Of a DNA stretch of 64,000 nt, positions 34,743 to 45,388 are shown one piece after another. Numbering within the stretch: the stretch's first letter is position 1; every line of letters begins with the position of its first letter. Both the position numbers and the translations under genes were made by a program. This stretch comes from Mucidula mucida. Lineage: Eukaryota > Basidiomycota > Agaricomycetes > Agaricales > Physalacriaceae. The notes beneath the pieces were generated by a model, which saw only the letters and a program-made list of their open reading frames with translations, ran no database searches and was not told where the DNA came from. The stretch lies in contig JADNYV010000082.1 of the NCBI GenBank assembly GCA_015501055.1, positions 84,844 to 148,843 of the forward strand, written 5' to 3'.

Positions 34743-36121
34743 CTACTCCTCAGCAACCACAACCACACTCTTCGCCACATTCTCTCCCATCTGAATCTTC
34801 CTAAGCGCCTCTCCCGCATGCTCCAGCCCGACCGTGATCTCCTCTTTATACTTGAACTCCCCGCTCGCAAGCTTCTCTGGGATAACGCGATAAAACTCTT
34901 CTTCCCACTTGGGCATGAGGTCCAGCACGAGGAATCCGTTGATGGTGAGGCTCCTTGCGAAGAGCTGCCAGAGGTTCTGGTAAAAAGTAAGCCAGTGGTC
35001 AAAGGAATCAGACAGAGTAGCATACCTTGAAATGCTGCCCCCGCGGATCGTTATAAGCCGATATCGCCCCGCACGCAATGATACGCCCGTGGTCCTTCAT
35101 TGACTCGATAGCAGCATCGAGGATCGCGCCGCCTACGTTGTCCCAGTACCTACCATCATCATCAAAAAAAGTGAAAGGATGAAATGCATGCATACATACA
35201 CGTCAAGCGGGCCCTCCCTCTTCAACACCCCAAGCGTATCCTCCGTCTTATAATTAAACACCGCATCCGCGCCGAGCTCTTTCATAAACGCCACCTTTTC
35301 CTCTGTGCCCCGCGGATGCGATCACTTTGAGGCCGTCCATTTTTGCGAGCTGTATGACGATCCTATAGATTGCTTACTTTCAGGAGTAGGAGTAGGAGTC
35401 TTACGATCCAACGGCCCCAGCCCCAGTGCTCACAAAGATGGTAATCGCCCTTCTTCGCGTGGGCGTATTCCTTGTAGCCAAAGTACGCCGTCTCCCCAGG
35501 CATCCCTGCTGCGCCGCCATACACTGACCACGGGAGGGTCGTCTTGGCGATGACACGCGCGAGGGGTCGGGAATGATGCCGTATTCTTGAAAGTCTAGAA
35601 CAGGCCGTGTGGATGGATGGGGTGGTAAACAGAATGGATGGACGCACTGAATACACCGGTGACATGGTCGCCGACTTTGATATCCGCATTTTCAGAACGC
35701 ACGACGCGCGCGACGCCGCAGTTGTGGAGTCTTATCATCATCATCATCATCATCATCATTAGCGCGCTACGTTGAGCAAAGAGTGATGAAACTCACGGCT
35801 CGCCGATGAGGAACGCGGGCTAGTAGGGATTGCGCGTTAGGAGAGGAATCAAGTGGACATTGATAAGTATAACGCACGCTGTACGACTTGACGCTGGCAT
35901 CACGCATCTTCCCGCGGAGGTACGGGTCGATGGACAAGACGAGCGTCTTGATCAGAATACCTCCGTTTAGCGGCACATTATCGAGATCGATGGTCTGGCT
36001 CGCGTCGTGCGCCCGGGGATTGGATACCCTATATCAAGATTGGATATTGTCAAGGTAGATTAAAGCGCATACCCGTAGGGATTTCGTTGAAGTTTACGAC
36101 TGCGTTCCGGATCGGTGCCAT
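34743..36121 (-). pseudogene. MDR-family NADP-dependent oxidoreductase (PTGR/CurA-like), three frameshifts
   Basis: Medium-chain reductase of the leukotriene-B4-dehydrogenase / curcumin-reductase type, which reduces enone double bonds. Read from ATG 36121: MAPIRNAVVNFNEIPTG, then [116 protein letters not shown] and the C-terminal NLWQLFARSLTINGFLVLDLM. Several introns splice normally. Frame is lost by one base near 36010, by an extra A near 35442 (just before the TIFVSTGAGAVG nucleotide-binding motif) and by an extra C in a C4 run near 35310. Recent pseudogene, or homopolymer-type assembly errors. Confidence 0.72.
35734..35760. repeat. (TCA)n microsatellite in an MDR intron
   Basis: Eight tandem TCA units inside an intron of the MDR-family gene. 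Confidence 0.85.
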
Positions 36122-36379
36122 TCGTATAGAGGAGCGGGGTGTTTTATAGGATACGACGTCGGTGGGCGTGAGTAAGGATTAAGGATTTAGTGCTTAGCAA
36201 TCGAGGGTGTGGGCAGATCTGGACGTGAGTCAATGATTAGCGCTTGGCAGTGGAGGATTAGCAATCTTGACCGAAGCATGGTTGTGGGAAGGAAGGAGCA
36301 CAATGCTGACAAAGATATGACTTGCCGGACCCGCTGACCGCGAAGGTTCAAGTTTTTTTCCCACTGCTGAACGAGCAGC

Positions 36380-36525
36380 TTACGACTGACACACGCCATA
36401 ACCCCCCATCCGAAGCGGTCGTTTACATTCGTCATCATTCGGGGTCTGCACGTCCTCCGCGCTGAACCTGCAGCTCGTCAGGGTGCCGCGGATGAGCACG
36501 ACGTGGTCGTTCTCCGAATGGCTTT
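36380..36525 (+). repeat. Third, orphan copy of the DAAO upstream block
   Basis: Matches the blocks at about 40725-40880 and 48430-48590. Shared landmarks are the CATCCGA(A/G)GCGGTC region, GGTCTGCACGTCCTCCGCGC, CAGCTCGTCAGGGTGCCGC and CGTGGTCGTTCTCCGA. In those two places it lies just upstream of a DAAO-like start codon. Here no DAAO gene follows; a LINE RT relic does. Confidence 0.8.
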
Positions 36526-36549
36526 CGGAAAGGCTTTCATGCGCTCAAT

Positions 36550-37445
36550 AACCCATGGATTCTGTGGTGTGCCATAGAAATGGCATGTGCGGAGAAGAAG
36601 GCCCTGTGCGTGGTCTTTCCGGACCTTACGAATGTGTTTCCATGGACAGATCATGGCACGTTGTGGTCCATGATGTACCGAAAAGGTGTGGGTGGACCAA
36701 TCTTTGATTGGATGCGGATGCTATACCGCTGTATGAGCTATGTGGTGCGCTTAGGGAAGGAGGTGTCTGTGCCCTTCAAGACAACAATTGGAATCTTGAC
36801 TGGTGATACAACTTCCCCTGGTCTCTGGATGTTTGTTTCGTCGGATCTCATACTGTCAGCACATTCTGAGGACATTATGATGGCCGGACGGACGGTGAAC
36901 CACATGATGCATGCTGATGATGGTGCTGTGTTCTCTGGACTTAAAGGAATAGTGGCGCACCTCACAGCCTATGGTGGCTATGCCAGTCGGAAAGGATTTA
37001 TGGTGAATGTCCCAAAGACAAAGGCCATGATCTTTGGAAAACAGCCAGGTATTTGGCCAGTCCTTCAAATTCAAGGCTAAATCATTGAATGGGTCGATGA
37101 GCATCACTATCTTGGGGTCACACTCTGTTCAAGACCGGGCAGCTTATTCTCACAGATGTATCTCATCAAGTCAATCACGACGTGACGGACTGCTAATGTG
37201 ACTATGCGGTTGGCGAAGCATTTTGGTGATCTACCTCCTCGAGAAGCGTTGATAGTGTACCGCGCGCGGGTTGCGGCACACCTCACATATGGAGCGGAGC
37301 TGGCATTAGATGTCTCTAAAGGCTCGCTTGCGCTGCTGGAGGCTGTAGAGGTCCACTTCTTATGCCGGACTCTCCATCTTCATGACCAATCTCGGGAATG
37401 TGTCTTGTACTCAGAGACCGGCCTGCTGTCATTGTGTTTTGTTTG
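36550..37445 (+). pseudogene. Non-LTR (LINE-type) reverse transcriptase relic
   Basis: Frame with AIEMACAEKKALCVVFPDLTN, then GPIFDWMRMLYRCMSYVVRL and TTIGILTGDTTSPGLWMF. The catalytic box HADDGAVFS corresponds to the A-D-D motif of non-LTR RTs. SRKGFMVNVPKTKAM and HHYLGVTL (thumb side) follow, then VYRARVAAHLTYGAELALD and LYSETGLLSL. Stops interrupt it after 37080 and near 37183. No 5' end, endonuclease or poly(A) tail was seen. Its tail is cut by an LTR insertion and reappears at 37977-38041. Confidence 0.75.
37381..37445 (+). repeat. 65-bp direct repeat, left of lone LTR
   Basis: CATGACCAATCTCGG... ends exactly at the LTR start. A copy with 7 mismatches starts exactly at the LTR end (37977-38041). 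Both encode the CVLYSETGLL segment of the LINE RT. Confidence 0.9.
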
Positions 37446-37976
37446 TGTTAGCAACTGACTATAGCTACAAGACTAAACCAGGTACCACAGAGAGACTTAG
37501 GGAAAGAAAGTGTTTGTGTTCGTAGGACTAGGCTAGGCCAGGTGTATAAACAAGATCGGAACTAAAGTACAATGATGCTACACTACTGCTTATATACTAG
37601 TAAGTCTGTGTTTGGGACTTCTTGTCCATACATGTTTCCGCTAGGGATAACTCCACGCCCTTGACCCAGTGTTGTATGCTACTAGTCCGTGAAACCATTA
37701 AATACGAGTGGTAACTGCATGTGAGTAATAATACTGAAACAACCATGTGTGTTACCAGTGTTGGTGATATGTATACAATAGGAAGTCCATGAGGTATCGG
37801 CATGTATGATGTCATCCATGTGTTTGGCGTGTGTCCGACATGAGTACGGCTTTGGTAATGAAAAGGAGTGTGATTGGTGACAAAACAGATGATGAAACAG
37901 TCCGTTGGTTGATAAGACAAGCCCCCAATAAGATATGATGAGATGTGAAATTGTGAAAATATGGCAATTTATAACA
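37446..37976 (-). repeat. Lone LTR inserted in the LINE relic
   Basis: Complete 531-bp minus-strand LTR of the chromovirus family, TG...CA, subtype with GACTATAGCTAC near its end. No internal element sequence remains, consistent with LTR-LTR recombination. Confidence 0.9.
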
Positions 37977-38041
37977 CATGACCGATCTCGGCTATGTGTC
38001 TTGTACTCAGAGACCGGCCTGCTGCCATTGCCTTTTGTTCG
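37977..38041 (+). repeat. 65-bp direct repeat, right of lone LTR
   Basis: Second copy of the 37381-37445 sequence, starting at the first base after the LTR. It runs into the upstream region of the first membrane-protein paralogue. Confidence 0.9.
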
Positions 38042-38176
38042 GGTGGACCGTTTACCGTTGATCAACACACACCTTGACTCAGGCTTCCTTGCCGCTCAAT
38101 CGCCACACTCGTGTTTCTCCCCGCATAGTAAATACACGTACAGTGATCCTTCTTCTCCCAAATTCAAACCGCCACC

Positions 38177-38737
38177 ATGAGCACCTCTCCTACTCCATTG
38201 CACACGCCCATATTTTCCCGACTGGAGTCCTTCTACTACACCTTCATACATTGGAGGGTAATCAACGTAGCCGCGGGTTGCATAATCTTCGTTCCCGTCA
38301 TCGTCGGCTACGCCGCCTTCTCAGTCCTCGGCTACGCCTTGCTCTCCATCTCCACAATCCCCAGCGGCAACGCCCTCTCCGCCTTCTACGCATCCCTCAT
38401 CGGCGGCATCCTCCTCCTCCCCCCAGTCTGCCTCACAACCGTGCGCACATATCGCTATGTGTATGATTACCACCCGAAAGCCCGACACCTTCTCCCTGAT
38501 TAACGGAAATACATTATCTTCGTTTTCATTATGCCTGTGTTTATCGCCGGTAACGCGTTGGGTATGACGATTTTGGAACGGTCGTCTTTTGACGGGACTC
38601 GTGTAGCTATGGGCCACTTGGTCGCATCAAGTGCTTTGGGAGGATTCGTGTTCGAAATGATTTGCGTGGGCATTGTACAATTGTTTTCGTGCTACAGTCG
38701 TTCGCCCCGTTGGCCAGAGGATGCTTACATTTACTAG
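38177..38737 (+). pseudogene. Small membrane-protein paralogue 1 (in-frame stop)
   Basis: Unrecognised family with three members in this window. From ATG 38177: Ser/Thr/Pro-rich start, FSRLESFYY, then two strong hydrophobic segments (VINVAAGCIIFVPVIVGY and FSVLGYALLSISTIP-GN-LSAFYASLIGGILLLPPVCL). TAA at 38501-38503 interrupts. The same frame continues with the family's second block FIAGNALGMTILERSSFDG and GHLVASSALGGFVFEM to 38737. Paralogue 2 reads through the position of the TAA. The upstream 100 bp (GCTCAATCGCCACACTCGTG) is shared with paralogue 2. Function unknown; likely an integral membrane protein when intact. Confidence 0.65.
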
Positions 38738-38807
38738 GTGCTTCCTGACTCATCATTCATATCGAAGCTTAGAGGCGCTCGGGATTACTACTCGTATAAC
38801 ACCGGTA

Positions 38808-39930
38808 TCACTCATATGTATCTTTCATCTCAACCATTCTCATGTTCACCGACTTGAGCTTCGGAAGCTGCATCAAGGCAATCTCCACCTCCTTCCAAGC
38901 AGCCACTGAATGCTGCATTTCCGGCGCGTCCACATACTGGAGATCAACCGCCAAATACTCTAAGCTGACGGCTGCCGCCTGGGTCAGGTGGCTGAGCCAC
39001 CATCTCGCCCAAGACGACACGGTGAAGCCAGGAAGAGACAGGTGAAGTGACCTGAGCTTTGGAAGGGGAAAGACGGGTATCTCCGCCGCCAATCTTTGCT
39101 GCGCTGTACAACCAGTGAGTACATCATTTGAAAACTTTGGCACGACACTTACTGTCTGGATGGCTGATGTCACCCATAGGACGTTTGAACGTCAAGGTGA
39201 CGAGATTCGGCAGTTGGGGGATGACTCTTGAGATGATGAAGAGGTCCCGGGCGGAATAGCTCTCTATGATGAGACTACGCAAGTGACTCGACCATACGCT
39301 GGCAGCGCTTTGGAACAAGGAAACACCCAGGGGCGACGATATCATGCCCGTAGAAATAGAGATTTCGGTAAGAAGGATGTTCCCACCGTCGAGTGAGGGA
39401 GACGCCATGCCTATCGCATGCACGCTATGAAGACGAAGAGACGAGAGCGAAGGGAAATAGGAAAGAAGTGTGAATAGAGACTGGGGTGTTCGGAGGAAAA
39501 TTGTCCTCAGACTGAGCGTACAGACTGTGGGGGACGCTATGATGGGAAGAAGACTACCTATTGTGGTGAACGCCTCTAGTCCGAACATTTTCATCAGCTC
39601 GATGGCATCCACATTGGGAACCGCACGGATAAGGCGGCCCAAGGAGTTGTCTTGGTGAACAAATCGGCGCTTGCGAGGAGACGAAGAGGCTGAGTAATCG
39701 CCAGCAAAAATGCGAAGTCGGCGAACGTATGTCAAAATGTGGGGCGACATTTCAAGAAGCGGTATATAGCTCGAAGGAGAGTTTGTGTTTGGCGACAACA
39801 CCAACTCGTGGAATAGGAGCGCCTGCGAGCGGGCGCGGAGACACTGGGATGTACACGACAGTGCCATAAGGGATGGGTGGTCGTCGAACAGCCAGTCGGC
39901 AATTTCATCGAATAGTTCTTGGGGGAACAT
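38808..39930 (-). CDS. F-box/LRR-like protein, copy A
   Basis: Two exons (39930-39153 and 39103-38808, phase 1 GT-AG intron), 357 residues. The start MFPQELFDEIADWLFDD, then LMALSCTSQCLRARSQALLF, is an F-box-like N-terminus. It is followed by irregular leucine-rich segments (LSLRTIFLRTPQSLFTLLSY, FPSLSSLRLHSVHAIGM, LRSLIIESYSARDLFII, NLVTLTFKRP, LRSLHLSLPGF). Probable SCF adaptor; substrate unknown. It is followed upstream (divergently) by the shared block and DAAO copy A. A decayed duplicate lies at 46521-47631. Frame intact. Confidence 0.75.
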
Positions 39931-40958
39931 AGCGGCCGAACTCTGGAAGCTGGAGGATAAGTATGCGCCTTAGGAGGGCTTTAAAGACGCGGAAGTCAAT
40001 TGAGAGTCCTTGTGTTTGATGGTGCTTGTATTCTAGTAGTACCCATGGACTGTTCATTGTATGTTGGTCCGCGCCACAGGGAAATCTTACCTTATGGAAT
40101 GCAAGGAAGCGGAGATTGAAGCTTGACGGATTTCCGAGGATGATCTAGGCATGAAGAGGCGCGAGGACGTGCAGGGATGCAAATCTGTTAAAGACCATGG
40201 AGGGAAGAGGTCAACCCGATTGCCGACGGATGCAGAGACCGATATCTCCGTCTTCGAGTTGCTACCCGACTCTCATGATGTCTGTCCGTCTTGCCATACG
40301 GAGCCTACTTCTCTTGCATCCGTTGCCGTGGACTTGAAATTGGACGTTTGAAATCATGTTCTCTTCAACTAGTAAGGCACAGTGGGCGCTGCTAAGTGTG
40401 CTGTGATTTTCTTGATGAAAAACTTCTCTAACTCACCGGTTAGAAACAACAAGCAAGGCTTAATCTGCCACGGATCTCTGCTCGGACCTATTTTATCGTC
40501 TTGTCCTCGGTAAGATCTTGCGTCAATTCCGAGATTGTCGATTCAGATTCAGCTCAGCTCGCACTCCGGCAACTTGATAAAACCCACAGTCTCGCATGTC
40601 CGTCGACTGCTGGTCCGCTGTACGATAGCTCTACGCGTTATCCAATTCCTATCGCCCAGCTCCATAATCAGGTTCTAATTACCTGCGAAGTACTGAACGA
40701 GCACCTTGAAAGTCTTTGCCATAACCTCTCATCCGAGGCGGTCATTCACGTCCATCATCACCCGGGGTCTGCACGTCCTCCGCGCTGAACCCTACATGGA
40801 CCTGTAGCTCGTCAGGGTGCCGCGGATGAACACGACGTGGTCGTTCTCCGAGCACTTTCCAAAGTCGCGGTCGCGGGATTGGTATTTAACATGAACGTGT
40901 TCAGCATGTTGGACCATCAGCATCAGTCCCACTCAGACTCAGCTTCTCTAACTCAACA
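39931..40958. promoter_or_regulatory. Duplicated intergenic block between F-box A and DAAO A
   Basis: About 1 kb without a convincing gene. It is colinear with 47632-48669, beginning AGCGGCCGAACTCTGGAAGC in both (one base differs) and including GGAAGTCAATTGAGAGTCC and the GGTCTGCACGTCCTCCGCGC block. It must contain the divergent promoters of the F-box and DAAO genes. A piece also recurs alone at 36380-36525. Confidence 0.7.
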
Positions 40959-42471
40959 ATGTCTATTGCCTCATCTCCTGACTTCTTCTTGACTCGCCTC
41001 GGCGGCGAGCTCGTCCTTCAGCAAGGCCAGCCCATTACACCCAACCCAGACGCGCCGAAGAAGCGTATCTTGGTTGTTGGAGGCGGTGTTACAGGCTTCA
41101 CTGTAGGTGTTTGTTATTATCTTTTGATCTCCATATACTAACAGTCCCTTCAGACAGCTTGGGCGCTTCTAGATGCCGGCTACGACGTCACCATCATCGC
41201 TGAGCGTTGGGCGGATCCCAAAAACCGAATCACGTCTCAAATTGCCGGAGCTCTCTGGGAATTCCCGCCAGCTGTTTGCGGCAAACACACCGATGTACAT
41301 GGTTGTCTTCATAACTTGATCATCGTGTGCTTACCTTGGATCGCAGGTCATCTCATTGCACAACTCGAAGCGCTGGTGCATGACCGCCTACCGCGCTTTC
41401 GACAAACTACAAGAGATCATGCCTCGCGATGACTATCTCGATCATGGCGTGCAGATGCGCATGGCCAACTTCTTCTTCGACCAGAAGATGGAGGATATGC
41501 CTGATCGTGGCCAGCTGGACAAGTTTGAGGAGATCATGGCGCAGAAGGATGTATGTTGTCTTCACTACTATTGTGGAAGCGACGATTTTAACGACTACGT
41601 TAGATCAAGGGCGTCAGGCGCGATGGCAACATCGTACATGAACACAAAGTCAATCAAAAGGCTGGCGTTGTCGACGCCTATCAACATCTCGCCCCAGTCA
41701 TCGACACCGACGCTTACATGCACTGGCTTCGATTCGTGCTCGTCTGCAAAGGCGCAGTCATGGAGACGCGGCGCATCAACGGGGATCTACTTGACCAAGA
41801 GGAAGAATTGCTCTCCGAGTACGGCGCTGACGCGATTGTTAACGCTACTGGCTTGGCCGGTCTCGAACTTGCTGGGGATGCCTCCGTCTACCCACTTCGA
41901 GGCGCTCTCATCCGGGTTGTCAACGATGGCAGCAAATTCCCCAAAGTCACCGAGGCGCTTGCTGTCACTCACGATGACACTCGAGGGGAAGACGAGGATA
42001 TCGTATTCATCGTCCCCCGCAATGACAACACGCTCATCCTTGGTGGTAAGTCACTTTCGTGTATCCCTCTATACATCGTTGTTCATTCGGATACCTTCAG
42101 GCTTGGCCCAACCACATAGACACGAACTGGATCTCACACTGGACAGCCCCGAAATCATACGCATGCGCCAGCGCTGCAACAACTTTGTACCCGGCCTTGA
42201 GCATGCCGAGTACGACCCCGACGCACCCTTGGTGCAAGGTCTTCGCCCCTTCCGGGGCTCCAATGTCCGCGTTGAGCGTGAGTTACGCTCACGGTCAGAC
42301 GGGTCGATGAGCCGCATTGTCCATTCTTACGGACAGGGTGGCGCCGGTTTCTCGCTGTCCTTTGGATGTGCTAGCGACGTGTTGGAATTGATTCGGGAGG
42401 TAGAGGCTGATCTGCCTGCCACGAAGATGTCGTTCAGCAGACGGCATCAGTGTGCAGAGGCTCAGCCGTAG
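40959..42471 (+). CDS. D-amino-acid-oxidase-like FAD-dependent oxidoreductase, copy A
   Basis: Exons 40959-41102, 41154-41294, 41347-41550, 41604-42045 and 42101-42471 splice in frame to 433 residues, longer than typical DAAO (about 350). The start MSIASSPDFFLTRLGGEL adds an N-terminal extension before the FAD-binding strand ILVVGGGVTGFT/TAWALLDAGY. DAO-fold landmarks follow: SQIAGALWEFPP, AYMHWLRFVL, AIVNATGLAGLELAG, YPLRGALIRVV, NDNTLILGG, VQGLRPFRGSNVRVE (substrate Arg region) and SYGQGGAGFSLSFG. It should oxidise a D-amino acid or similar amine with O2, giving H2O2; the substrate is unknown. Intact; two broken relatives lie at 45389-45690 and 48670-48797. Confidence 0.87.
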
Positions 42472-43725
42472 ATTAACGGACGCTACGGTCAACTAAGTTA
42501 TTTCTATCTATTCCATTTTTCAATTCATTTTCATTCGTTTTCGCGCGCGCCAAGTTGTTCAGCTTGTGGAAGTAATCACTACAGTGTTTTTTACAAACCC
42601 ATCGCTTGCCCAATTTGTCGGGCGGTCCAGTATCCCAAGAAATTGCAGCACAAGCAAACAAAACGCCGCCGATAAAATCCTAGGTGCTAAGCATACATTC
42701 ACAAAAGCGAGATTACTTGGACCAAATATCAAATCGTCAGAGGTGCATATCGATAAGCAGATGAGCAGGAGGAATAAACGGCGTCGTTGGAGCGGAATAA
42801 TCGTCTAACCTCGGCCTTTCAGTCGAGTAAGAAGACTGGTGTGAATCCTCCGGGCATGGAGGCTACGATGCTGGCGTAGCATCGAAGGTAGAGTGCAACA
42901 TCTCGGAAGCTGGTTGCTGTATTATGACTGGCCATGGGGAGGGAGCAACAAAATGGGGCATGGGTGAGAAGTGTGGTGTCGGTGCAGGGACAATAGAGGA
43001 AGATATATTCACTGTGATCGCGGAGGGACAGATTGAGGTAGCGTGTTGAATATAAGTAGAGTGAAAGTTTGATGAACGAGCCAACGATGATTTTGGGCGC
43101 GGGCGCGAGCACGGAGTTTCTGTGAGAGAAAGTTTAAAGAAGGGCGGCGGGATGAAGGATCAGAGACCACAACACCGTCCACGTGGGCAATTTTCCGCAA
43201 CAGCATCATCCAAAGATGTCGATACCTAGATAAGTTGAGAAGTGACGTCCTGAAGAAGAAACAAAGCGCCTTATGGCACAGCATGGTGTGGCATCTAGGC
43301 TGCTCACTCAACTCATAATCGACTAGCTCGAACTGACCTTGATGGGCCCGGTGACTGCGAAGCGAGATTCATCTGTGGCACCTGTCCTCAAATGTGGCGC
43401 CCAGGCAGTGCTCTTAATAGGGTGTAACGTGTCCTGCACACCTACAATGCGGGCTGTTCAATGAACTCATAAACGTGCGTTCGCCCTCTTATCGCAACTT
43501 TATCGACACAGTATAGTACTCCTCGTGCTGACTCCAGAGATGATGATCTGCCTCGTGTCAGGCATCACAGCCTCTGTGTCTCATAAGGCGGATCAAACTC
43601 AAAGCATTCGCGATTACCGTTGTTCAACACGCACCTCAACTTCTTTGCCGCTCAATCGCCACACTCGTGTTCTCTCCGCATATATGCACTTGTAACTATT
43701 CTTCTCTCAAATTCAAACCGCCAGC
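42472..43725. other. Intergenic; last ~110 bp is a shared promoter segment
   Basis: No confident gene. A 97-codon minus-strand frame (42819-43112) is hydrophobic and Ser/Thr-rich but has no recognised motif. From 43613 the sequence matches the upstream region of paralogue 1 (TTTGCCGCTCAATCGCCACA, TCAAATTCAAACCGCCA). Confidence 0.45.
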
Positions 43726-44285
43726 ATGAACCCTCCAAGACCACTCCTACTCCATTCCATAAGCGCGTCTTTTCCCGACTTGAATCCTTCTACTACACCA
43801 GCATACATCGGAGGATAGTTATCGCAGCACAATGCTGCGCAATCTTCGTCCTCCTCACCGCCGGCTATGCCGCCTTCTCAGTCCTCGGCTACGCCTTGCT
43901 CTCCGTCTCCACAATCCCCACCGGCAACGTCCTCTCCGTCCTCTACGCATCCCTCATCGGCGGGATCATCCTCATCCCCATAGTCTGCATCACATCCGAA
44001 TACACATATGAGTATGTGTATGACCACCACTTGGCAGCGTACTATACTCCACAGCTAGTCGCCAGGTATTGGATGAAGTATGTTCCCCGCGTTTTCATTA
44101 CGCCTGTCTACATTGGCGGTAACGCGCTGGGTATGACGATTTTGGGACGGTCGTCTTTTGACGGGACTCGTATAGATATGGGCCACTTGGTCGCAACGAG
44201 TGCTTTGGGAGGATTTATGTGCGAAGTGATCTACGAGGTCATTAGACGATTGGTATTAGTCTGCGGTAGTGACCGTGCTCCGTGA
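43726..44285 (+). pseudogene. Small membrane-protein paralogue 2 (start codon out of frame)
   Basis: Body homologous to paralogue 1: FSRLESFYYTSIH, two hydrophobic segments (CCAIFVLLTAGYAAFSVLGY and LYASLIGGIILIPIVC), YTYEYVYDHH, then YIGGNALGMTILGRSSFDG and GHLVATSALGGFM. The second half is uninterrupted to TGA near 44283. The ATG at the equivalent position (43726-43728) is one base out of frame with this body, because the N-terminal SPTPLH region differs by an indel. No in-frame upstream ATG is seen. It may be a pseudogene, start elsewhere, or be spliced differently. Confidence 0.55.
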
Positions 44286-44740
44286 CGTGAAACACATGGG
44301 TTGGGTAATCTGCTTCTAGCTTTAGATACATGTCGTTAATTGTCCTTTGTTGCGCAATAAGTATATACAGTTGTCATTGATTCTAAATTGTCATCCCGAG
44401 AAAAAGTAGACCATGTACACGAGCCTGAGAGATCGATGCTCAGAAGAGGTCGTCATCAGACGTTCTCGGATAGCCTTTGGGTCTATGTATAAGTGTGGCA
44501 CCCGCGAGATCAGCGCGTGTAGGCTCTTCAATGAAGTATCCACATTCCCGTGCCTTGTCAACACAGCACTAGTGACTGAATATACATGCTCATTCAATTA
44601 CACGTCTCAACAGCTCACCACGAGGACTTCACAGCATCAAGTTCCCTCCCAAATCAAGCTTCGGCTTCTCTTACTTCAGCGCGGCGCCCAATGCTCATAT
44701 ATAACCTTCTCAAGCGTACCACTATCCACTCCAACGCACC
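44286..44740. other. Intergenic upstream of paralogue 3
   Basis: 455 bases, unrelated by eye to the upstream regions of paralogues 1 and 2. ATATATAACC near 44696 may serve as a TATA element for paralogue 3, about 45 bases before its ATG. Confidence 0.4.
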
Positions 44741-45253
44741 ATGTCCACTGACTTAGAGCCCATCGCTCCCCGCGCCCACGCATCGACACCCCGCGTCATC
44801 GCCGAGCTCACCGTAACACGGGCTATAAGCGTTCCCACGCTCACAGTCCTCTACGCCGCCTTCACCCTCCTCGGCTACGCCCTGCTCTCCATTGCCACCA
44901 TCCCCCAGGGCCAATTTCTCTCCGTCTTCTACGCCGCCCTCATCGGCAGCGGCATCCTCCTTGCCCCCATCTGCCTCCCATCACGCCGGGTCGTGTCTGC
45001 CCCGGACCACCAGTCCTTTTTCTCCTCCCTGTTCAAATTCGATATGCAGCATCTCCCGAGCCTCTTTGTTATGCCCGTAATCTTGGGCGGCAGCGCGTTG
45101 GGGTGGAAGATCTTGCAAGTGTCGGGCGCCTCGCCAGGAGTAGATCGCGGTCATTTGGTGGCGGCCAGTGCTCTGGGAGGATACATATTTCGGATGACCC
45201 TCGAGCTTCTGAAGGTCTTCTTTCTGTATGATGAGAACCACTCGGCACTATAG
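44741..45253 (+). CDS. Small membrane-protein paralogue 3 (intact)
   Basis: Single-exon 170-residue protein, the only uninterrupted member of the local family. After a 25-residue polar start come hydrophobic segments around TVLYAAFTLLGYALLSIAT and FLSVFYAALIGSGILLAPIC, a short loop with SRRVVSAPDH, then FVMPVILGGSALGWKIL and DRGHLVAASALGGYIFRM ending near LKVFFLYDENHSAL. Motifs shared by all three paralogues: GYALLS-(I/V)-(S/A)-TIP, A(S/A)LIG, GG(N/S)ALG and GHLVA-x-SALGG. No known domain recognised. Probably three or four membrane helices; function unknown. Confidence 0.7.
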   Translation: MSTDLEPIAPRAHASTPRVIAELTVTRAISVPTLTVLYAAFTLLGYALLSIATIPQGQFLSVFYAALIGSGILLAPICLPSRRVVSAPDHQSFFSSLFKFDMQHLPSLFVMPVILGGSALGWKILQVSGASPGVDRGHLVAASALGGYIFRMTLELLKVFFLYDENHSAL

Positions 45254-45388
45254 CTCTTGCTGACATGACGTACAGTATATTCCCAATCCATGTCAGTACA
45301 TACGCGTTGTCCGTGAATGATAAGTTATTGTCTTCAATCGTGCAGGATTCCTCATTCGTCGTCTGCGCGCGGCCCCGTTTCTAACTGA

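Noticed and set aside
42819..43112. 97-codon minus-strand frame downstream of DAAO A
   Set aside because: Overlapping open frames on the same strand, no motif and no splice partner; not enough to call a gene.
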